Shown: in pieces, positions 41,575-50,848 of the stretch | How positions within the stretch are numbered: the stretch's first letter is position 1 | Layout of the letters: every line of letters begins with the position of its first letter | Assembly (NCBI RefSeq): GCF_000931935.2 | Contig: NZ_AZAC01000056.1 | Span: forward strand, 1-64,000 | Length of the DNA stretch: 64,000 bases | Source: Dethiosulfatarculus sandiegensis | GTDB taxonomy: Bacteria; Desulfobacterota; Desulfarculia; Desulfarculales; Desulfarculaceae | Direction of reading: 5' to 3' | Position numbers and translations under genes: made by a program | The notes under the pieces: model-generated | What the model saw: the letters and a program-made list of their open reading frames with translations, nothing else | Told to the model about the DNA's origin: nothing | Database searches by the model: none

Positions 41575-42285
41575 TCAGAACTTGCGCTCCACCAAAGCCC
41601 TTTTGATTCCTGCAATGGCCTGGGTGGGGTTCAACCCCTTGGGGCAGGCTTCAATGCAGTTCAGGATGGTGTGGCAGCGCCAGGCGCCGTTTCTATTATC
41701 CAAAAGACCCAGTCTTTCTTCGGCTCCTTCATCTCTGGAATCCTCCACAAAGCGCCATACGTTCAAAAGGGCGCTGGGTCCCAGGTATTCCGGGTCTGCC
41801 CAGTAAGACGGGCAGGAGCTGGAGCAGCAGCCGCACAGGATGCACTCGTAGAGTCCGTCGAGCTTTTTACGGTCTTCAGGCGACTGCAGGCGCTCCCTGG
41901 CCGGGGCCGGGGTTTTGCTGATCAGGTAGGGCTTGACCAGGAAGTATTTCTGCAGAAAATCCGACAAATCCACCACCAGGTCTTTTACCAGGGCCATGCC
42001 CGGCAAAGGCTGGATAACCAGTTTGCCGTTTTTAACCACCTCTTCTATATGGGTGACGCAGGTTAGCATGTTGGCCCCGTTGACATTGATGCCGTCGGAA
42101 CCGCAGACACCCTCCCGGCAAGAGCGGCGGAAGGCCAAGGTGCCGTCCTGCTCCCAACGGATCTGGTTAAGTCCGTCTAAGATCATCATGCCGGGTTTGT
42201 TTAATTTGACCTCAAAATCCTGGTAATAGGGTTTTGAGCCTTTTTCCGGATCATAGCGGAGTATGGTGAAGGTTACAGTATCCAT
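41575..42285 (-). CDS. sdhB: Succinate dehydrogenase/fumarate reductase iron-sulfur subunit
   Basis: Carries the three Fe-S clusters linking flavoprotein and quinone site. [2Fe-2S] motif SCREGVCGSDG (Cys56, Cys61, the usual Asp64) and Cys76, then ferredoxin-like CILCGCCSSSCP and CHTILNCIEACPKGLNP. 236 aa is normal. Last gene of the C-D-A-B operon, 9 bp after sdhA. Direction of catalysis in vivo cannot be decided from sequence. Confidence 0.95.
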   Translation of the reverse strand: MDTVTFTILRYDPEKGSKPYYQDFEVKLNKPGMMILDGLNQIRWEQDGTLAFRRSCREGVCGSDGINVNGANMLTCVTHIEEVVKNGKLVIQPLPGMALVKDLVVDLSDFLQKYFLVKPYLISKTPAPARERLQSPEDRKKLDGLYECILCGCCSSSCPSYWADPEYLGPSALLNVWRFVEDSRDEGAEERLGLLDNRNGAWRCHTILNCIEACPKGLNPTQAIAGIKRALVERKF

Positions 42286-42294
42286 GGCTTACTC

Positions 42295-44073
42295 CTAGTA
42301 GTTCCGCTCTGCAGGCGGTATGGTCTCGGCGGTCAGCGGCTGCATGCGCACCGGCTTGTAATCCAGGCGGGCCGAACCGTCCGGCTCCAGGTAGGCCAGG
42401 GTGTGCTTGTGCCAGTTTTCGTCGTCCCTTTTCGGGAAATCGTCCCGGTAATGGCCGCCTCTGCTCTCTTCTCTGGCCAGCGCACCCCGGCAGATGCCCT
42501 CGCAGACATCAAGCATGTGCCCCAACTCCAGGGCCTCGATCAGGTCGAGATTGTAGGCCTGGCCCTTGTCTTGGACGCTCACCTGGGCATAGCGCTCGCG
42601 GTATTTGGCCAGCTTCTCTTTGAGCTGGATCATATCTTTTTCCAGACGGAATACGCCGCAGTGGCGTTCCATATCCCCGCGCATCTCCTCCATGATCGGT
42701 CCCAGGCGTTCGCTGCCGCGCCCGTCCAGAAGACGCTTCACCTCGGCCACGCCGGCCTGTCCGGCCTCTTCGGGCAGCTCGGGCCAGGCTTCGTTGGCCA
42801 AAGCGTATTCAGCCATGCGTTTGCCACCCTCCCTGCCGAATACCATCAAATCCAAAAGGGAGTTGGTGCCGAGCCGGTTGGCTCCGTGAACACTGGCGCA
42901 GGCCGCTTCTCCGGCAGCGTAGAAGCCCGGGACAACGGTTTCCTGGCCGTCCGGGCCGGGGACCACAACTTCCCCCCGATAATTTGTGGGGATGCCGCCC
43001 ATGGAGTAATGGGCCGTGGGCACCACCGGAATGGGTTCCTTGGTGCAATCCACCCCGGCAAAGACCATGGCCAGCTCCCAGATTCCGGGCAGGCGTTCCA
43101 TGATCTTGTCGGCGCCGATGTGATCGATCTTGAGAAGCAGGTAATCCTGGCCGATTCCGCAGCCCCGGCCGCCTCTCAGCTCTTCGGCCATGCCCCGGCT
43201 CACCACGTCGCGGCAGGCCAGGTCTTTTTCATGGGGAGCGCAGAGTTCCATGAACCGGGTGTCCGAGCAGTTGACCAGATAGCCGCCTTCGCCGCGCACA
43301 CCTTCTGTGATCAGGTTTCCGGCCCCGTATATGCCTGTGGGATGGAACTGTAAAAATTCCAGGTCCTCACCCGGTATACCGGCCCGCATGGCCAAAGATA
43401 CGCCGTCGCCGCTGCAGATGTGGGCGTTGCTGGTGGTGCGGAAGACCCTGGCGTAACCGCCGGTGGCAAACAGCACGGATTTGGCGTGGAAAAGGTGGAA
43501 GCCGCCCTTGACCATGTCCCAGGCCAAGGCGCCGCAAATCACACCTTGGTTCATGACCAGTTCCAGCATGAAGAATTCATTATAAAAACGCACGCCCTGG
43601 CGTAGACACTCCTCAAAAAGGGTGTGAAGCATGGCGTGTCCGGTGCGGTCCGCGGCCGCGCAGGAACGGTGCACCTCGTTTTGGCCGAAGTTGGAGGTGT
43701 GGCCTCCAAAGGCCCTTTGATATATGCGGCCGTCTTCAAGGCGCGAGAAGGGCAGTCCCAGGTGCTCCAGCTCTATGACTACGCTGGGCGCTTCCCGGCA
43801 CATGAACTCGATGGCATCCTGGTCACCGAGCCAGTCGCTGCCCTTGACCGTATCGAACATATGGAATTGCCAGTTGTCGTTTTCCACGTTGCCCAGGCTG
43901 GCCCCGATTCCCCCCTGGGCGCTGACTGTGTGGCTCCTGGTGGGGAAGACTTCGCTTATCACGGCGGTGTCCACCTGTCGGCCTGCCTCCAGGGCGGCGC
44001 GCAGACCGGCTCCACCGGCTCCCACTACCAGGGCTCCCACGCGATGAACCGTTATGGTGTCTTGAATTGGCAT
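42295..44073 (-). CDS. sdhA: Succinate dehydrogenase/fumarate reductase flavoprotein subunit
   Basis: FAD-binding catalytic subunit. Rossmann GAGGAGLRAALEAG, the FAD-attachment region RSHTVSAQGGIGA (His), substrate region HPTGIYGAGNLITEGVRGEGG, TAHYSMGGIPTN, and ANRLGTNSLLDLMVFGR. 592 aa, typical of SdhA. The histidine for covalent FAD agrees with the nearby SdhE assembly factor. Followed by sdhB. Confidence 0.96.
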   Translation of the reverse strand: MPIQDTITVHRVGALVVGAGGAGLRAALEAGRQVDTAVISEVFPTRSHTVSAQGGIGASLGNVENDNWQFHMFDTVKGSDWLGDQDAIEFMCREAPSVVIELEHLGLPFSRLEDGRIYQRAFGGHTSNFGQNEVHRSCAAADRTGHAMLHTLFEECLRQGVRFYNEFFMLELVMNQGVICGALAWDMVKGGFHLFHAKSVLFATGGYARVFRTTSNAHICSGDGVSLAMRAGIPGEDLEFLQFHPTGIYGAGNLITEGVRGEGGYLVNCSDTRFMELCAPHEKDLACRDVVSRGMAEELRGGRGCGIGQDYLLLKIDHIGADKIMERLPGIWELAMVFAGVDCTKEPIPVVPTAHYSMGGIPTNYRGEVVVPGPDGQETVVPGFYAAGEAACASVHGANRLGTNSLLDLMVFGREGGKRMAEYALANEAWPELPEEAGQAGVAEVKRLLDGRGSERLGPIMEEMRGDMERHCGVFRLEKDMIQLKEKLAKYRERYAQVSVQDKGQAYNLDLIEALELGHMLDVCEGICRGALAREESRGGHYRDDFPKRDDENWHKHTLAYLEPDGSARLDYKPVRMQPLTAETIPPAERNY

Positions 44074-44151
44074 TTACGTTCCTTCCTGAGTCGTTACTGC
44101 CCGGTTTGGCTTGGCCGGGTCAGGCTTGTTCCGTTTGGTTTACCTGTCTTA

Positions 44152-44517
44152 TCAGGCTCCCTGATAGGTGAAGGTAAGCACTGTCACTGCACCGAAAAGG
44201 CCAAAGCCCAGGGTGGCGACCCACAGGGCGCCGGTTAGGAAAGTGCGCCAGCCGGGGTTATGGACATAGTCGTCCAAAAAGAGCTTGATGCCGGTCATGG
44301 CGTGGTAAAGGGCCAGGACCAGGAACAAAAGCTGAAGCCCCTTGTAATAGGGATTGGCCAGGCGGTAGGCTACCTTTTCATAGGTAACGGGGCCGGGCTC
44401 TCCCGTGTAGTGCAGAAGCGTGAAGTGAAGGCCCAAGATGACGACCAGAGCAACCCCGCTGACCCTTTGAAAAAACCACTCAAAAGCGCCGGTGCGTCCG
44501 GAACCCATGTATTTCAT
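44152..44517 (-). CDS. sdhD: Succinate dehydrogenase membrane anchor subunit D
   Basis: About three transmembrane helices with GAFEWFFQRVSGVALVVILGLHFTLLHY and the heme-ligand region LYHAMTGIKLFLDDY. Start at ATG 44517 follows AAGGAG; the frame open to 44616 runs into sdhC coding sequence. 121 aa. Anchors the catalytic dimer and helps form the quinone site. Confidence 0.85.
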   Translation of the reverse strand: MKYMGSGRTGAFEWFFQRVSGVALVVILGLHFTLLHYTGEPGPVTYEKVAYRLANPYYKGLQLLFLVLALYHAMTGIKLFLDDYVHNPGWRTFLTGALWVATLGFGLFGAVTVLTFTYQGA

Positions 44518-44540
44518 GTCAATTCTCCTTGAAGCGTGGC

Positions 44541-44918
44541 TTAGTGAAAGGCCATTTGCAGCATGGGGATGCCGCCGATAACCGTAATGGCCGCGCTGAC
44601 GGCCAGGGTGGCCCACACCCAGGTCTTGTGCGGGCCTTTGTCCGCGGCTCCGGCATAGTCCAGAAGCACTACCCTGATGCCGTTAAGACCGTGGAAGACC
44701 ACACAGCCTAAAAGGCCGATCTCCAAGATGTGGAAAATGGGCGACTGCACCACGGCCATTACCTCGTTAAAGGCCTCCTTGCCCCGGCTTATGTTGTGGA
44801 TCACCCAGATATGCATGAACAGGTACAGAGCCAGCCCCAGGCCGGTTACCCGGTGGAGAATCCAGGCCACATAGCCCGGATGCAGGCGGTAATGCACCTT
44901 GGGAGGATAAGCTTTCAT
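44541..44918 (-). CDS. sdhC: Succinate dehydrogenase cytochrome b subunit C
   Basis: Transmembrane anchor with the SdhC signature region VAWILHRVTGLGLALYLFMHIWVIHN and VVFHGLNGIRVVLLDY (likely heme His). Start at ATG 44918 has GAAGAGGG upstream; a longer frame to 44954 is not needed. 125 aa. First gene of the operon. Confidence 0.87.
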   Translation of the reverse strand: MKAYPPKVHYRLHPGYVAWILHRVTGLGLALYLFMHIWVIHNISRGKEAFNEVMAVVQSPIFHILEIGLLGCVVFHGLNGIRVVLLDYAGAADKGPHKTWVWATLAVSAAITVIGGIPMLQMAFH

Positions 44919-45083
44919 GTCTGATTCCCTCTTCCCTATTGCCCTGCTCCCCAATGAAACAGGGGGTGAATGCGCGGCAAAGCCTTGACTTTTCCGCGGG
45001 TTAGGTGAAAGATATCCCTCTAGACAAAATTTATTCCAACAGGTGCTGCCCTGTCGGACGACACTCTTTTATATTAAAAGGCC

Positions 45084-45112
45084 ATTATAAAGGGGCGTCG
45101 ACTTGAAGTCGC
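45084..45112 (-). promoter_or_regulatory. Candidate promoter for sdhCDAB
   Basis: On the - strand, TATAAT (complement of 45084-45089) with a 17-bp spacer to GCGACT (complement of 45107-45112), a weak -35. About 165 bp upstream of sdhC. A CGACTT-g-AAGTCG palindrome overlaps the -35 and could be a regulator site. Confidence 0.4.
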
Positions 45113-45156
45113 CTTAAGGCCAATCAGGCCTCAAAACCGCTTTATATCTAAATTTA

Positions 45157-45714
45157 TCAAGCTTTTTTATAAGCGTCCTTACCCTGCTGGTAAAGATCGC
45201 CGCCGTTTACGTCATTAACGCAGATAAGCGGCATGTCTTCCACCACAAGACGCCTTACCGCCTCCGGGCCCAGGTCCGGATAGGCGATGACCTCGGCCTC
45301 TTTGATGGCCTTGGCCACCAGTGCACCGGCCCCGCCGATGGCGGCCAGGTAGACTGCCTTGTGTTTTTGCATGGCCTCTTTTACGTCCTGATTGCGTTTG
45401 CCCTTGCCGATCATGGCCTTGAGCCCGTTTTTGATCAGGGTGGGGGCAAAGGGGTCCATGCGGTAGCTGGTGGTGGGTCCGGCGGCTCCTATGACCTTGC
45501 CCGGAGGGGCGGGAGAGGGGCCTACATAAAAGATAACCGCGCCCTCAAGGGGGAAGGGAATCTCCCTGCCTTCGGCCATGGCCTGGGTTATGCGCTTGTG
45601 GGCCGCGTCCCGGCCTGTGTAGATCACGCCCGAGAGGCTCACTGCGTCTCCCGCCTTAAGGCGGCTTACGTCTTCATCTGTCAAGGGTGTTTTAAGTTTG
45701 ACCGGTTGACTCAC
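45157..45714 (-). CDS. Fumarate hydratase class I, beta subunit
   Basis: C-terminal half of class I fumarase/L-tartrate dehydratase. LKAGDAVSLSGVIYTGRDAAHKRI, GPTTSYRMDPFAPTLI and MIGKGKR are family hallmarks. GTG 45714 overlaps the alpha-subunit stop by 4 nt (GTGA) and has GGAGG upstream; the longer frame to 45786 lies within the alpha gene. 185 aa. Forms the [4Fe-4S] hydratase with alpha, interconverting malate and fumarate for the neighbouring Sdh/Frd complex. Confidence 0.93.
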   Translation of the reverse strand: MSQPVKLKTPLTDEDVSRLKAGDAVSLSGVIYTGRDAAHKRITQAMAEGREIPFPLEGAVIFYVGPSPAPPGKVIGAAGPTTSYRMDPFAPTLIKNGLKAMIGKGKRNQDVKEAMQKHKAVYLAAIGGAGALVAKAIKEAEVIAYPDLGPEAVRRLVVEDMPLICVNDVNGGDLYQQGKDAYKKA

Positions 45715-46559
45715 AGGACCACCTCCTTGTGACGAGCCGCGTGGCACTGCAAATTGATGGCCAAGGGCAGACTGGCGATGTGACATTCCCTGATATCCAC
45801 AAAAACGTCCAGGCAGGTGGTTCGGCCGCCCAAACCGGCCGGGCCGATGCCCAGCTTGTTTATGGCTTCGAGAAGTTCGTCTTCCAGGGCTGCCGCCTCG
45901 GGGTCCGGGTTTTTGGAGCCCATATCCCTCAAGAAAGTGCGTTTGGCCCGCACGGCAGCCTGGTCAAAGGTTCCGCCCACAGCCACGCCCACCACAATGG
46001 GCGGACAGGGGTTGGGGCCTGCGCTTTCAACCGCCTCCAAAACCTTTTCCTTCACCCCTTCCAAACCTTGAGCAGGGGTGAGCAGATGCACCTTTGACAT
46101 GTTCTCGCTGCCTCCGCCCTTGGGCATGAGGTAGATGTGAACCTTGTCTCCGGCCACCAGTTTAGTGTGAATCACGGCGGGCGTGTTGTCGCCCGTGTTT
46201 GCCCGGGTAAAGGGGTGACAGGCGCTTTTGCGCAGGTATCCCTTTTCATAGCCCTGGCGCACACCTTCGTTGATGGCCTCCTCAAGGGTGCCACCGGTTA
46301 AGTGCACGTCCTGCCCCACATCGGCAAAGATCACGGCCAGGCCGCAGTCCTGGCAGATCGGCATGGTCTCTTCACGGGCAATGCGGGCGTTTTCCAGGAG
46401 CTGCTCCAGCACCTCTTTGCCTACGGGCGATTCTTCCTTATCCCTGGCGTCGGCCAGGGTGGAAGCCACGTCCTCGGGCAGGTTGGTGCAGGCCTCCTGA
46501 CACAGCCGGGCGACTTCTTTGGTAATGGAGGATACATCCAAGGCGCGTATCTGGCTCAA
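45711..46559 (-). CDS. Fumarate hydratase class I, alpha subunit
   Basis: N-terminal half of class I fumarase with cluster-binding cysteines in PICQDCGLAVIFADVG, HPFTRANTGDNTPAVIH, PKGGGSENMS and NPCPPIVVGVAVGGTFDQAA. TTG start with AGGAGG about nine bases upstream. 282 aa. The split alpha/beta organisation is usual in anaerobes. Its oxygen-sensitive cluster fits an anaerobic host. Confidence 0.93.
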   Translation of the reverse strand: MSQIRALDVSSITKEVARLCQEACTNLPEDVASTLADARDKEESPVGKEVLEQLLENARIAREETMPICQDCGLAVIFADVGQDVHLTGGTLEEAINEGVRQGYEKGYLRKSACHPFTRANTGDNTPAVIHTKLVAGDKVHIYLMPKGGGSENMSKVHLLTPAQGLEGVKEKVLEAVESAGPNPCPPIVVGVAVGGTFDQAAVRAKRTFLRDMGSKNPDPEAAALEDELLEAINKLGIGPAGLGGRTTCLDVFVDIRECHIASLPLAINLQCHAARHKEVVL

Positions 46560-47063
46560 TTCTTAGCTCCTCCTTAACAAGGGTTTTTCAAAGGCGGTTC
46601 TTAAAGCCTTAACCCTGTTTTTTGGGTGGGAAAGCCATGTTAAGCGGCGGCTTTCTTATTACAAACCTCTTCCCATCCCGGCCCAGGCTCAAAAAATAGG
46701 CTTGGACTCGGGAGTTGAAAAAGGAATGAACCATGATGACCAGGCCGGGCGCGAAAAATGCCTTGCCAAAAAGGCCTTGCCATGAGTCTCAGAAGGCCCT
46801 TGAAAGCGCTTGGTCTTTTAAGACAAGCACCCTTCTGCTTTATGGCGAACAGGATTAACCGCCCGGCGGCGGCAGGCATCGACCAAAATGGTTTTGCCAA
46901 TAATCCTGTGGTGTTTTTCGCGTATAACCTGTGAAATGGAGAATAGCCCCAGGGCAATTCCCCCACGCATGAAGGTATCTTAAGCCAAGCGGATGTCCTG
47001 GCGCAAGAACCTGGAAAGACTTTTGTATCTGGAGTGGGAATCAAGGCTCGGTGCAAGGGGGAG
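46560..47063. other. Intergenic region, ~500 bp
   Basis: No gene supported. A 157-codon - strand frame (46640-47113) overlaps the next gene, has a Pro/Arg/Cys-rich composition unlike the neighbours and no recognisable motif. The promoter for the fumarase genes should lie here but was not identified. Confidence 0.5.
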
Positions 47064-47276
47064 TCAGGATTGATTGCCCTTGCTTTCGGCCTCGAGTTTG
47101 TAGCGTTTTTCACTCTTTTTGCACAATTCCCAAATAATGCATTGCGGGCGAAATTTGCAGTAAGTGCAAGGATCGGTGCAGGCTTCGCAGTTTTCCAGGC
47201 ACTCTTCGCAATAGCCTATCATCATTTTCTGACAGCTTACCCTTGCCTCGCGTTCCGGGTGGTTGCGGCAGTTCAT
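47064..47276 (-). CDS. Cysteine-rich small protein, 70 aa
   Basis: Not assigned to a characterised family. Ten cysteines in pairs (CRNHPEREARVSC, YCEECLENCEACTDPCTYCKFRPQC) suggest one or two zinc sites, B-box/zinc-finger like. Its ATG overlaps the stop of the DUF1992 gene by 4 nt, so they are co-translated. Similar short Cys-rich proteins starting with CxxHP are known in deltaproteobacteria, as far as I recall. Confidence 0.65.
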   Translation of the reverse strand: MNCRNHPEREARVSCQKMMIGYCEECLENCEACTDPCTYCKFRPQCIIWELCKKSEKRYKLEAESKGNQS

Positions 47277-47668
47277 TTTGAGCCCTCTTTTTTCTCAGGT
47301 TTCTTAATCATCCGATTGACCAGGCGGGCGGCATACTGGCTATTGGCCAGGGATGTGGTCTGGGGCCTTAAGCTCCCCATCTTCATGGTCAGATAATTGA
47401 GGCGCTTTAAGGCTTTGTAGCGGGATTTCTCATCCGGCGAACCTGCCAAAAAGTCCTCTATCTGATTGATTTCTTTTTTTACGTCCAGTTCGGGCGGGGT
47501 GTAGCCGGCGTTTTTAAGCACCTTGTAGGTAAGACGCACCTCTTCGTCCAGGTTGGAGTCGTTTTCCAGCTCCAGGGGCTTGCCCTGGCCGGGCAAGTTG
47601 TCCAGCTCGCCTTTTTGGGCGGCTTCCGTGATTTTTTCTTCGGCGATTTTATACCAGTAATAGCTCAT
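47273..47668 (-). CDS. DUF1992 (DnaJ-homologue subfamily C 28-like) protein, 131 aa
   Basis: Recognised by the N-terminal AEEKITEAAQKGELDNLPGQGKPLEL, the DUF1992 core also found in DNAJC28, and by RLTYKVLKNAGYTPPELDVKKEI. No J-domain is present. Function unknown. It follows moaA by 3 bp and overlaps the Cys-rich gene, forming a three-gene run. Confidence 0.85.
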   Translation of the reverse strand: MSYYWYKIAEEKITEAAQKGELDNLPGQGKPLELENDSNLDEEVRLTYKVLKNAGYTPPELDVKKEINQIEDFLAGSPDEKSRYKALKRLNYLTMKMGSLRPQTTSLANSQYAARLVNRMIKKPEKKEGSK

Positions 47669-47671
47669 GCT

Positions 47672-48715
47672 CTAGCCTCCCAAACGGGACATGGGGCATC
47701 CTGCGGCTATGGTCTGGTTGGGCACCTGGTGATGCTTGGCCGGTTTTTCCCTGGTTGCCTTTAATAGAGCCTGGGCCAGGTCTTCGTCTGTTGGGTTTGC
47801 CCGTAAAACAGCTTTCACATCCACGGTTTTTTCCGAGAAAAGACAAGGAGCCAGCCTACCGTCGGCAGTGAGGCGTAGCCGGTTGCAGGCGGCGCAGAAA
47901 TGGCTGCTCAAGGCGCTTATCACGCCCAACTCGCCCGGAGAGCCGGGCACCTTGAAGCGCCTGGCAGGGCCGTCTCCCGGGCCTGTGGGCAACTCTTCAA
48001 AGGGGCCTAAGTCGGCCAGGACGGCTAGGATATCTTCTGTGGAAAGGAAATGCCTGGGCTGAAAAGGCTTGTGCCTGCCCACGGGCATGTATTCTATGAA
48101 CCGCACCGCCAGGGGGGCCTTTAAGGTCAAGCGGGCGAAATCCAGGATTTCATCCTGGTTTATGCCCGAAAGCGCCACCACATTTATCTTTACCTGAAAA
48201 GCGCCGGTTTCAAGGGCAAGGTCTATGCCCCTTTTCACCTTGGCAAAGAGCTTTTCCCCGGCCGTTTGGCCCACCCCTGTGATATTGCCGTATTTTTCCG
48301 GCCTTAAAGTATCCAGGGAGATATTGAGGGTGGAAACCCGGCAGGATTCCAAGAGGTCTATGTGGCGTTCAAGCAAAAGGCCGTTGGTGGTGATGCGCAG
48401 ATCCGGCCTGGGCGTGAGGCGGTCTATGTCTTTCAGCAGGGTGGCCACCCCCCGTCTTAAAAGGGGTTCCCCGCCGGTCAAGCGGATCTTGTTGACCCCC
48501 AGATTAACCGCCACCTTGGCCATCCGGGCCTGTTCCTCCAGGGTGAGGATGTCTTCATGGCGCAGCATGGGCAGGCCTCCGGAAGGCATGCAGTAGATAC
48601 AGCGCAGGTTGCAGCGGTCGGTAAGGGAAATGCGCAGATAGTGGAGCCAGCGGCCGTATGTATCCACTAAGCGGCGAGGGGCCGATTCAGGGGCATTGGG
48701 GCTTGGGTTTTCCAT
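47672..48715 (-). CDS. moaA: GTP 3',8-cyclase MoaA
   Basis: First step of molybdopterin synthesis. Radical SAM cluster TDRCNLRCIYCMP, RLTGGEPLLR, NISLDTL, C-terminal second cluster FCAACNRLRLTADGRLAPCLF, and the functional C-terminal Gly-Gly. 347 aa. Molybdo/tungstoenzymes are frequent in anaerobic respiration. No other moa genes are nearby. Confidence 0.96.
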   Translation of the reverse strand: MENPSPNAPESAPRRLVDTYGRWLHYLRISLTDRCNLRCIYCMPSGGLPMLRHEDILTLEEQARMAKVAVNLGVNKIRLTGGEPLLRRGVATLLKDIDRLTPRPDLRITTNGLLLERHIDLLESCRVSTLNISLDTLRPEKYGNITGVGQTAGEKLFAKVKRGIDLALETGAFQVKINVVALSGINQDEILDFARLTLKAPLAVRFIEYMPVGRHKPFQPRHFLSTEDILAVLADLGPFEELPTGPGDGPARRFKVPGSPGELGVISALSSHFCAACNRLRLTADGRLAPCLFSEKTVDVKAVLRANPTDEDLAQALLKATREKPAKHHQVPNQTIAAGCPMSRLGG

Positions 48716-48772
48716 ATTTCAAACCTGTTTGCTGGAAATTGCAAAGAAGTTTAGCGCCGAAAGGGCCAATCG

Positions 48773-50437
48773 TCAATCCTTGAGCCGTTTCTCGAACCGT
48801 TCCACCAGCCTGGTAAGTAGTCGGTATTCGCCTACAACTTCCCTTTCGCCGCCATTACGCGGGGGGTGGGATAAATATCTTTGCATAAAATAGGGGTTGT
48901 TTAACTGCTTCCGGCAAAGGGTGAGCAGTTTTCCCAAGGATTTGGGATGATGCTCCAGAAGAAATACACCTTCCTGGCTTAAAAAATGGACCAGGATGAT
49001 GAATACGTGAACGAATTTAAGTTTACGTCCTTCATAATCCGCTTTGTTAAGCACCAGGCGTTCCACCAGACGCAGGCGGTGGGCCACCTTCAGCTCATTC
49101 AGGCCTTTGTGCACCTGGCTAAGCAGTTTGGGCCAGCGGCTGAATTCCTCCTGATGGTCCGGGTCTTCCAAAAAGGAAAAAATAACCCGGCGGATGCGTT
49201 CAAAGTTGTCCGGTGAATAGTCACTTATGATGTAGCGGTGTTTGGACATCCAGGCCACCAGGAATTTGAGCCGGTTTTTCATCTCCGAGGTGGATACGAC
49301 CCTCTCCCGGTTCTGGAACACAATGGAGCCTTCAAACTCACCGCGCACGATGTCGTTTAGCATCAAAAGCCGGTCCTGGCTCAAACCCAATATGTCCAGG
49401 GCCAAGGGTTTGCCTGTCTTGGGGTGGATCACCTCCTGTGAGGCCACGGAAAGAGCGCGCTCTTCCAATACATTGTAAGGGTGATAGGCATGTTGCTGAT
49501 AGCGCACCCTTAAAATAACCACCCTGCGGCCCGGGTCTATGTAATAACCGCCTTTGCGCAGTTCCTTTGAAATTTCTCTGGAACAGGCCTGGGCCGAGAC
49601 CAGGGCTACCTTTTCCAGCCTGGGCAGCCCCGCCTTGGAGTCCAGGCTGGTGAGGGTGGTGACTGCCCGGTCACTGTTGCCCAAAACCTTTATGAAAAAG
49701 CGTTGCCTGCGCCTTAAGAGCCGCCTGGCAAACAGGGCGGCAGAGGTGTGCCGCTCCCCACAGATGGGAAAACTGTGCTGCTCCATTAAAAAGCGATAGA
49801 CAAATAAACGGTTGCTTGCGTATAGATGATTGTCGCCTTTTTTGAATTTGCCTATCTGGCGGCCAAAGCGCTTGATCTCACCGTCTAAGTCAGAGGGAAA
49901 GGAGGCAAAGATTCCAGACAGGTGAAAATCGCCCTCCTGATTGCGGGCCAGCACATGCCCCCTGTCCATCTGTAATAGATGGGGCAATATGGCTTTGTAG
50001 CGGTGCAAAGGGGTGACAGCCTTGCGCCCCAAGACCAGATCCAACTGGGGAAGCTGGTTTCTGGGCAGGCGCTCCCGCATAAGCCTTCTGTTCTTCGCTG
50101 CCGTACGCCGGTTGGCAGGCTTGCCCTCGCTGGAAAGCAGATCAAACTGAAAACCTTCGTCCTGATAGCTGAGCTCCCGGTCAAGCGCCACCAGGCTGAA
50201 GGCCCCCAGATCCCGATATTCGATCAATGGGGCGTCAAAAGAAGGGATAAGCTCCCTGGGTTCGACCAGGGGGTAGTCAGGCCCGTAAAAGTCTAAAAGT
50301 CCGGCTTGAATGTGGGTGAAATCAAGTATTTTGAGCAAAAGGGGTAAATCCGGCTTAAGGCCGTTGGGCTTCCATGCATCCTTGATCGGTTTTTGACCTA
50401 TTTCAACCTGACTAAAGAAACGCTGGCCTTGACTCAT
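48773..50437 (-). CDS. Large protein of unknown function, 554 aa
   Basis: Not recognised. Predicted soluble, without signal peptide or transmembrane helices, rich in Arg, Leu and Lys. Visible features: LLLKILDFTHIQAGLLDFYGP near the N-terminus, a basic stretch (NRRTAAKNRRLMRERL), ILRVRYQQHAYHPYNVLEERAL in the middle, and helical C-terminal parts. No catalytic motif stood out. Lies 57 bp upstream of moaA on the same strand. The open frame, GC composition and length argue for a real gene. Confidence 0.75.
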   Translation of the reverse strand: MSQGQRFFSQVEIGQKPIKDAWKPNGLKPDLPLLLKILDFTHIQAGLLDFYGPDYPLVEPRELIPSFDAPLIEYRDLGAFSLVALDRELSYQDEGFQFDLLSSEGKPANRRTAAKNRRLMRERLPRNQLPQLDLVLGRKAVTPLHRYKAILPHLLQMDRGHVLARNQEGDFHLSGIFASFPSDLDGEIKRFGRQIGKFKKGDNHLYASNRLFVYRFLMEQHSFPICGERHTSAALFARRLLRRRQRFFIKVLGNSDRAVTTLTSLDSKAGLPRLEKVALVSAQACSREISKELRKGGYYIDPGRRVVILRVRYQQHAYHPYNVLEERALSVASQEVIHPKTGKPLALDILGLSQDRLLMLNDIVRGEFEGSIVFQNRERVVSTSEMKNRLKFLVAWMSKHRYIISDYSPDNFERIRRVIFSFLEDPDHQEEFSRWPKLLSQVHKGLNELKVAHRLRLVERLVLNKADYEGRKLKFVHVFIILVHFLSQEGVFLLEHHPKSLGKLLTLCRKQLNNPYFMQRYLSHPPRNGGEREVVGEYRLLTRLVERFEKRLKD

Positions 50438-50585
50438 TTACCCGTCCTTCGCTAACAGATTGAAATTACAATAACATAAAAGCGACTCCCCGGTCAAGTA
50501 GGCTGAAAAATACAAAAGAATGTAATAAAAAGGCTGAAATCGTTGACAACCCCACCCCCCTCTGTTAAAAACATGCCTCGTGATC

Positions 50586-50661
50586 GGGGCTGTAGCTCAG
50601 CTGGGAGAGCGCATGACTGGCAGTCATGAGGTCAGGGGTTCGATCCCCCTCAGCTCCACCA
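50586..50661 (+). tRNA. tRNA-Ala (anticodon GGC)
   Basis: 76-nt cloverleaf. The acceptor stem GGGGCTG pairs with CAGCTCC and includes the G3-U70 pair that identifies alanine tRNAs. D-arm AGCTCAGCTGGGAGAGC, anticodon arm CATGA-CTGGCAG-TCATG with GGC, and T-arm around GGTTCGATCCCC. CCA is encoded. A terminator follows. Confidence 0.97.
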
Positions 50662-50673
50662 ATCGAAAAAGTC

Positions 50674-50709
50674 AAGGGTTAGCCGGAAACGGCTAACCCT
50701 TCTTTTATT
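50674..50709 (+). terminator. Intrinsic terminator after tRNA-Ala
   Basis: Perfect 12-bp stem AAGGGTTAGCCG (50674-50685) / CGGCTAACCCTT (50690-50701) closed by a GAAA tetraloop and followed by cttttattt. Confidence 0.95.
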
Positions 50710-50848
50710 TGGGAAATTTTATTTGTAATATTTTCACACTGCCTTTGATCCTTTTCTAATTATGACAAGTTTTCTGTACTCTTTTCTTTCCGCTTGACAT
50801 TATAGAAGATATTTGATGAATTAAATCTTACTTTTATGCGGGGGTAAA

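Noticed and set aside
46640..47113. 157-codon - strand open frame upstream of fumarase
   Set aside because: Overlaps the Cys-rich gene, odd composition and no motif; likely chance frame in GC-rich DNA.
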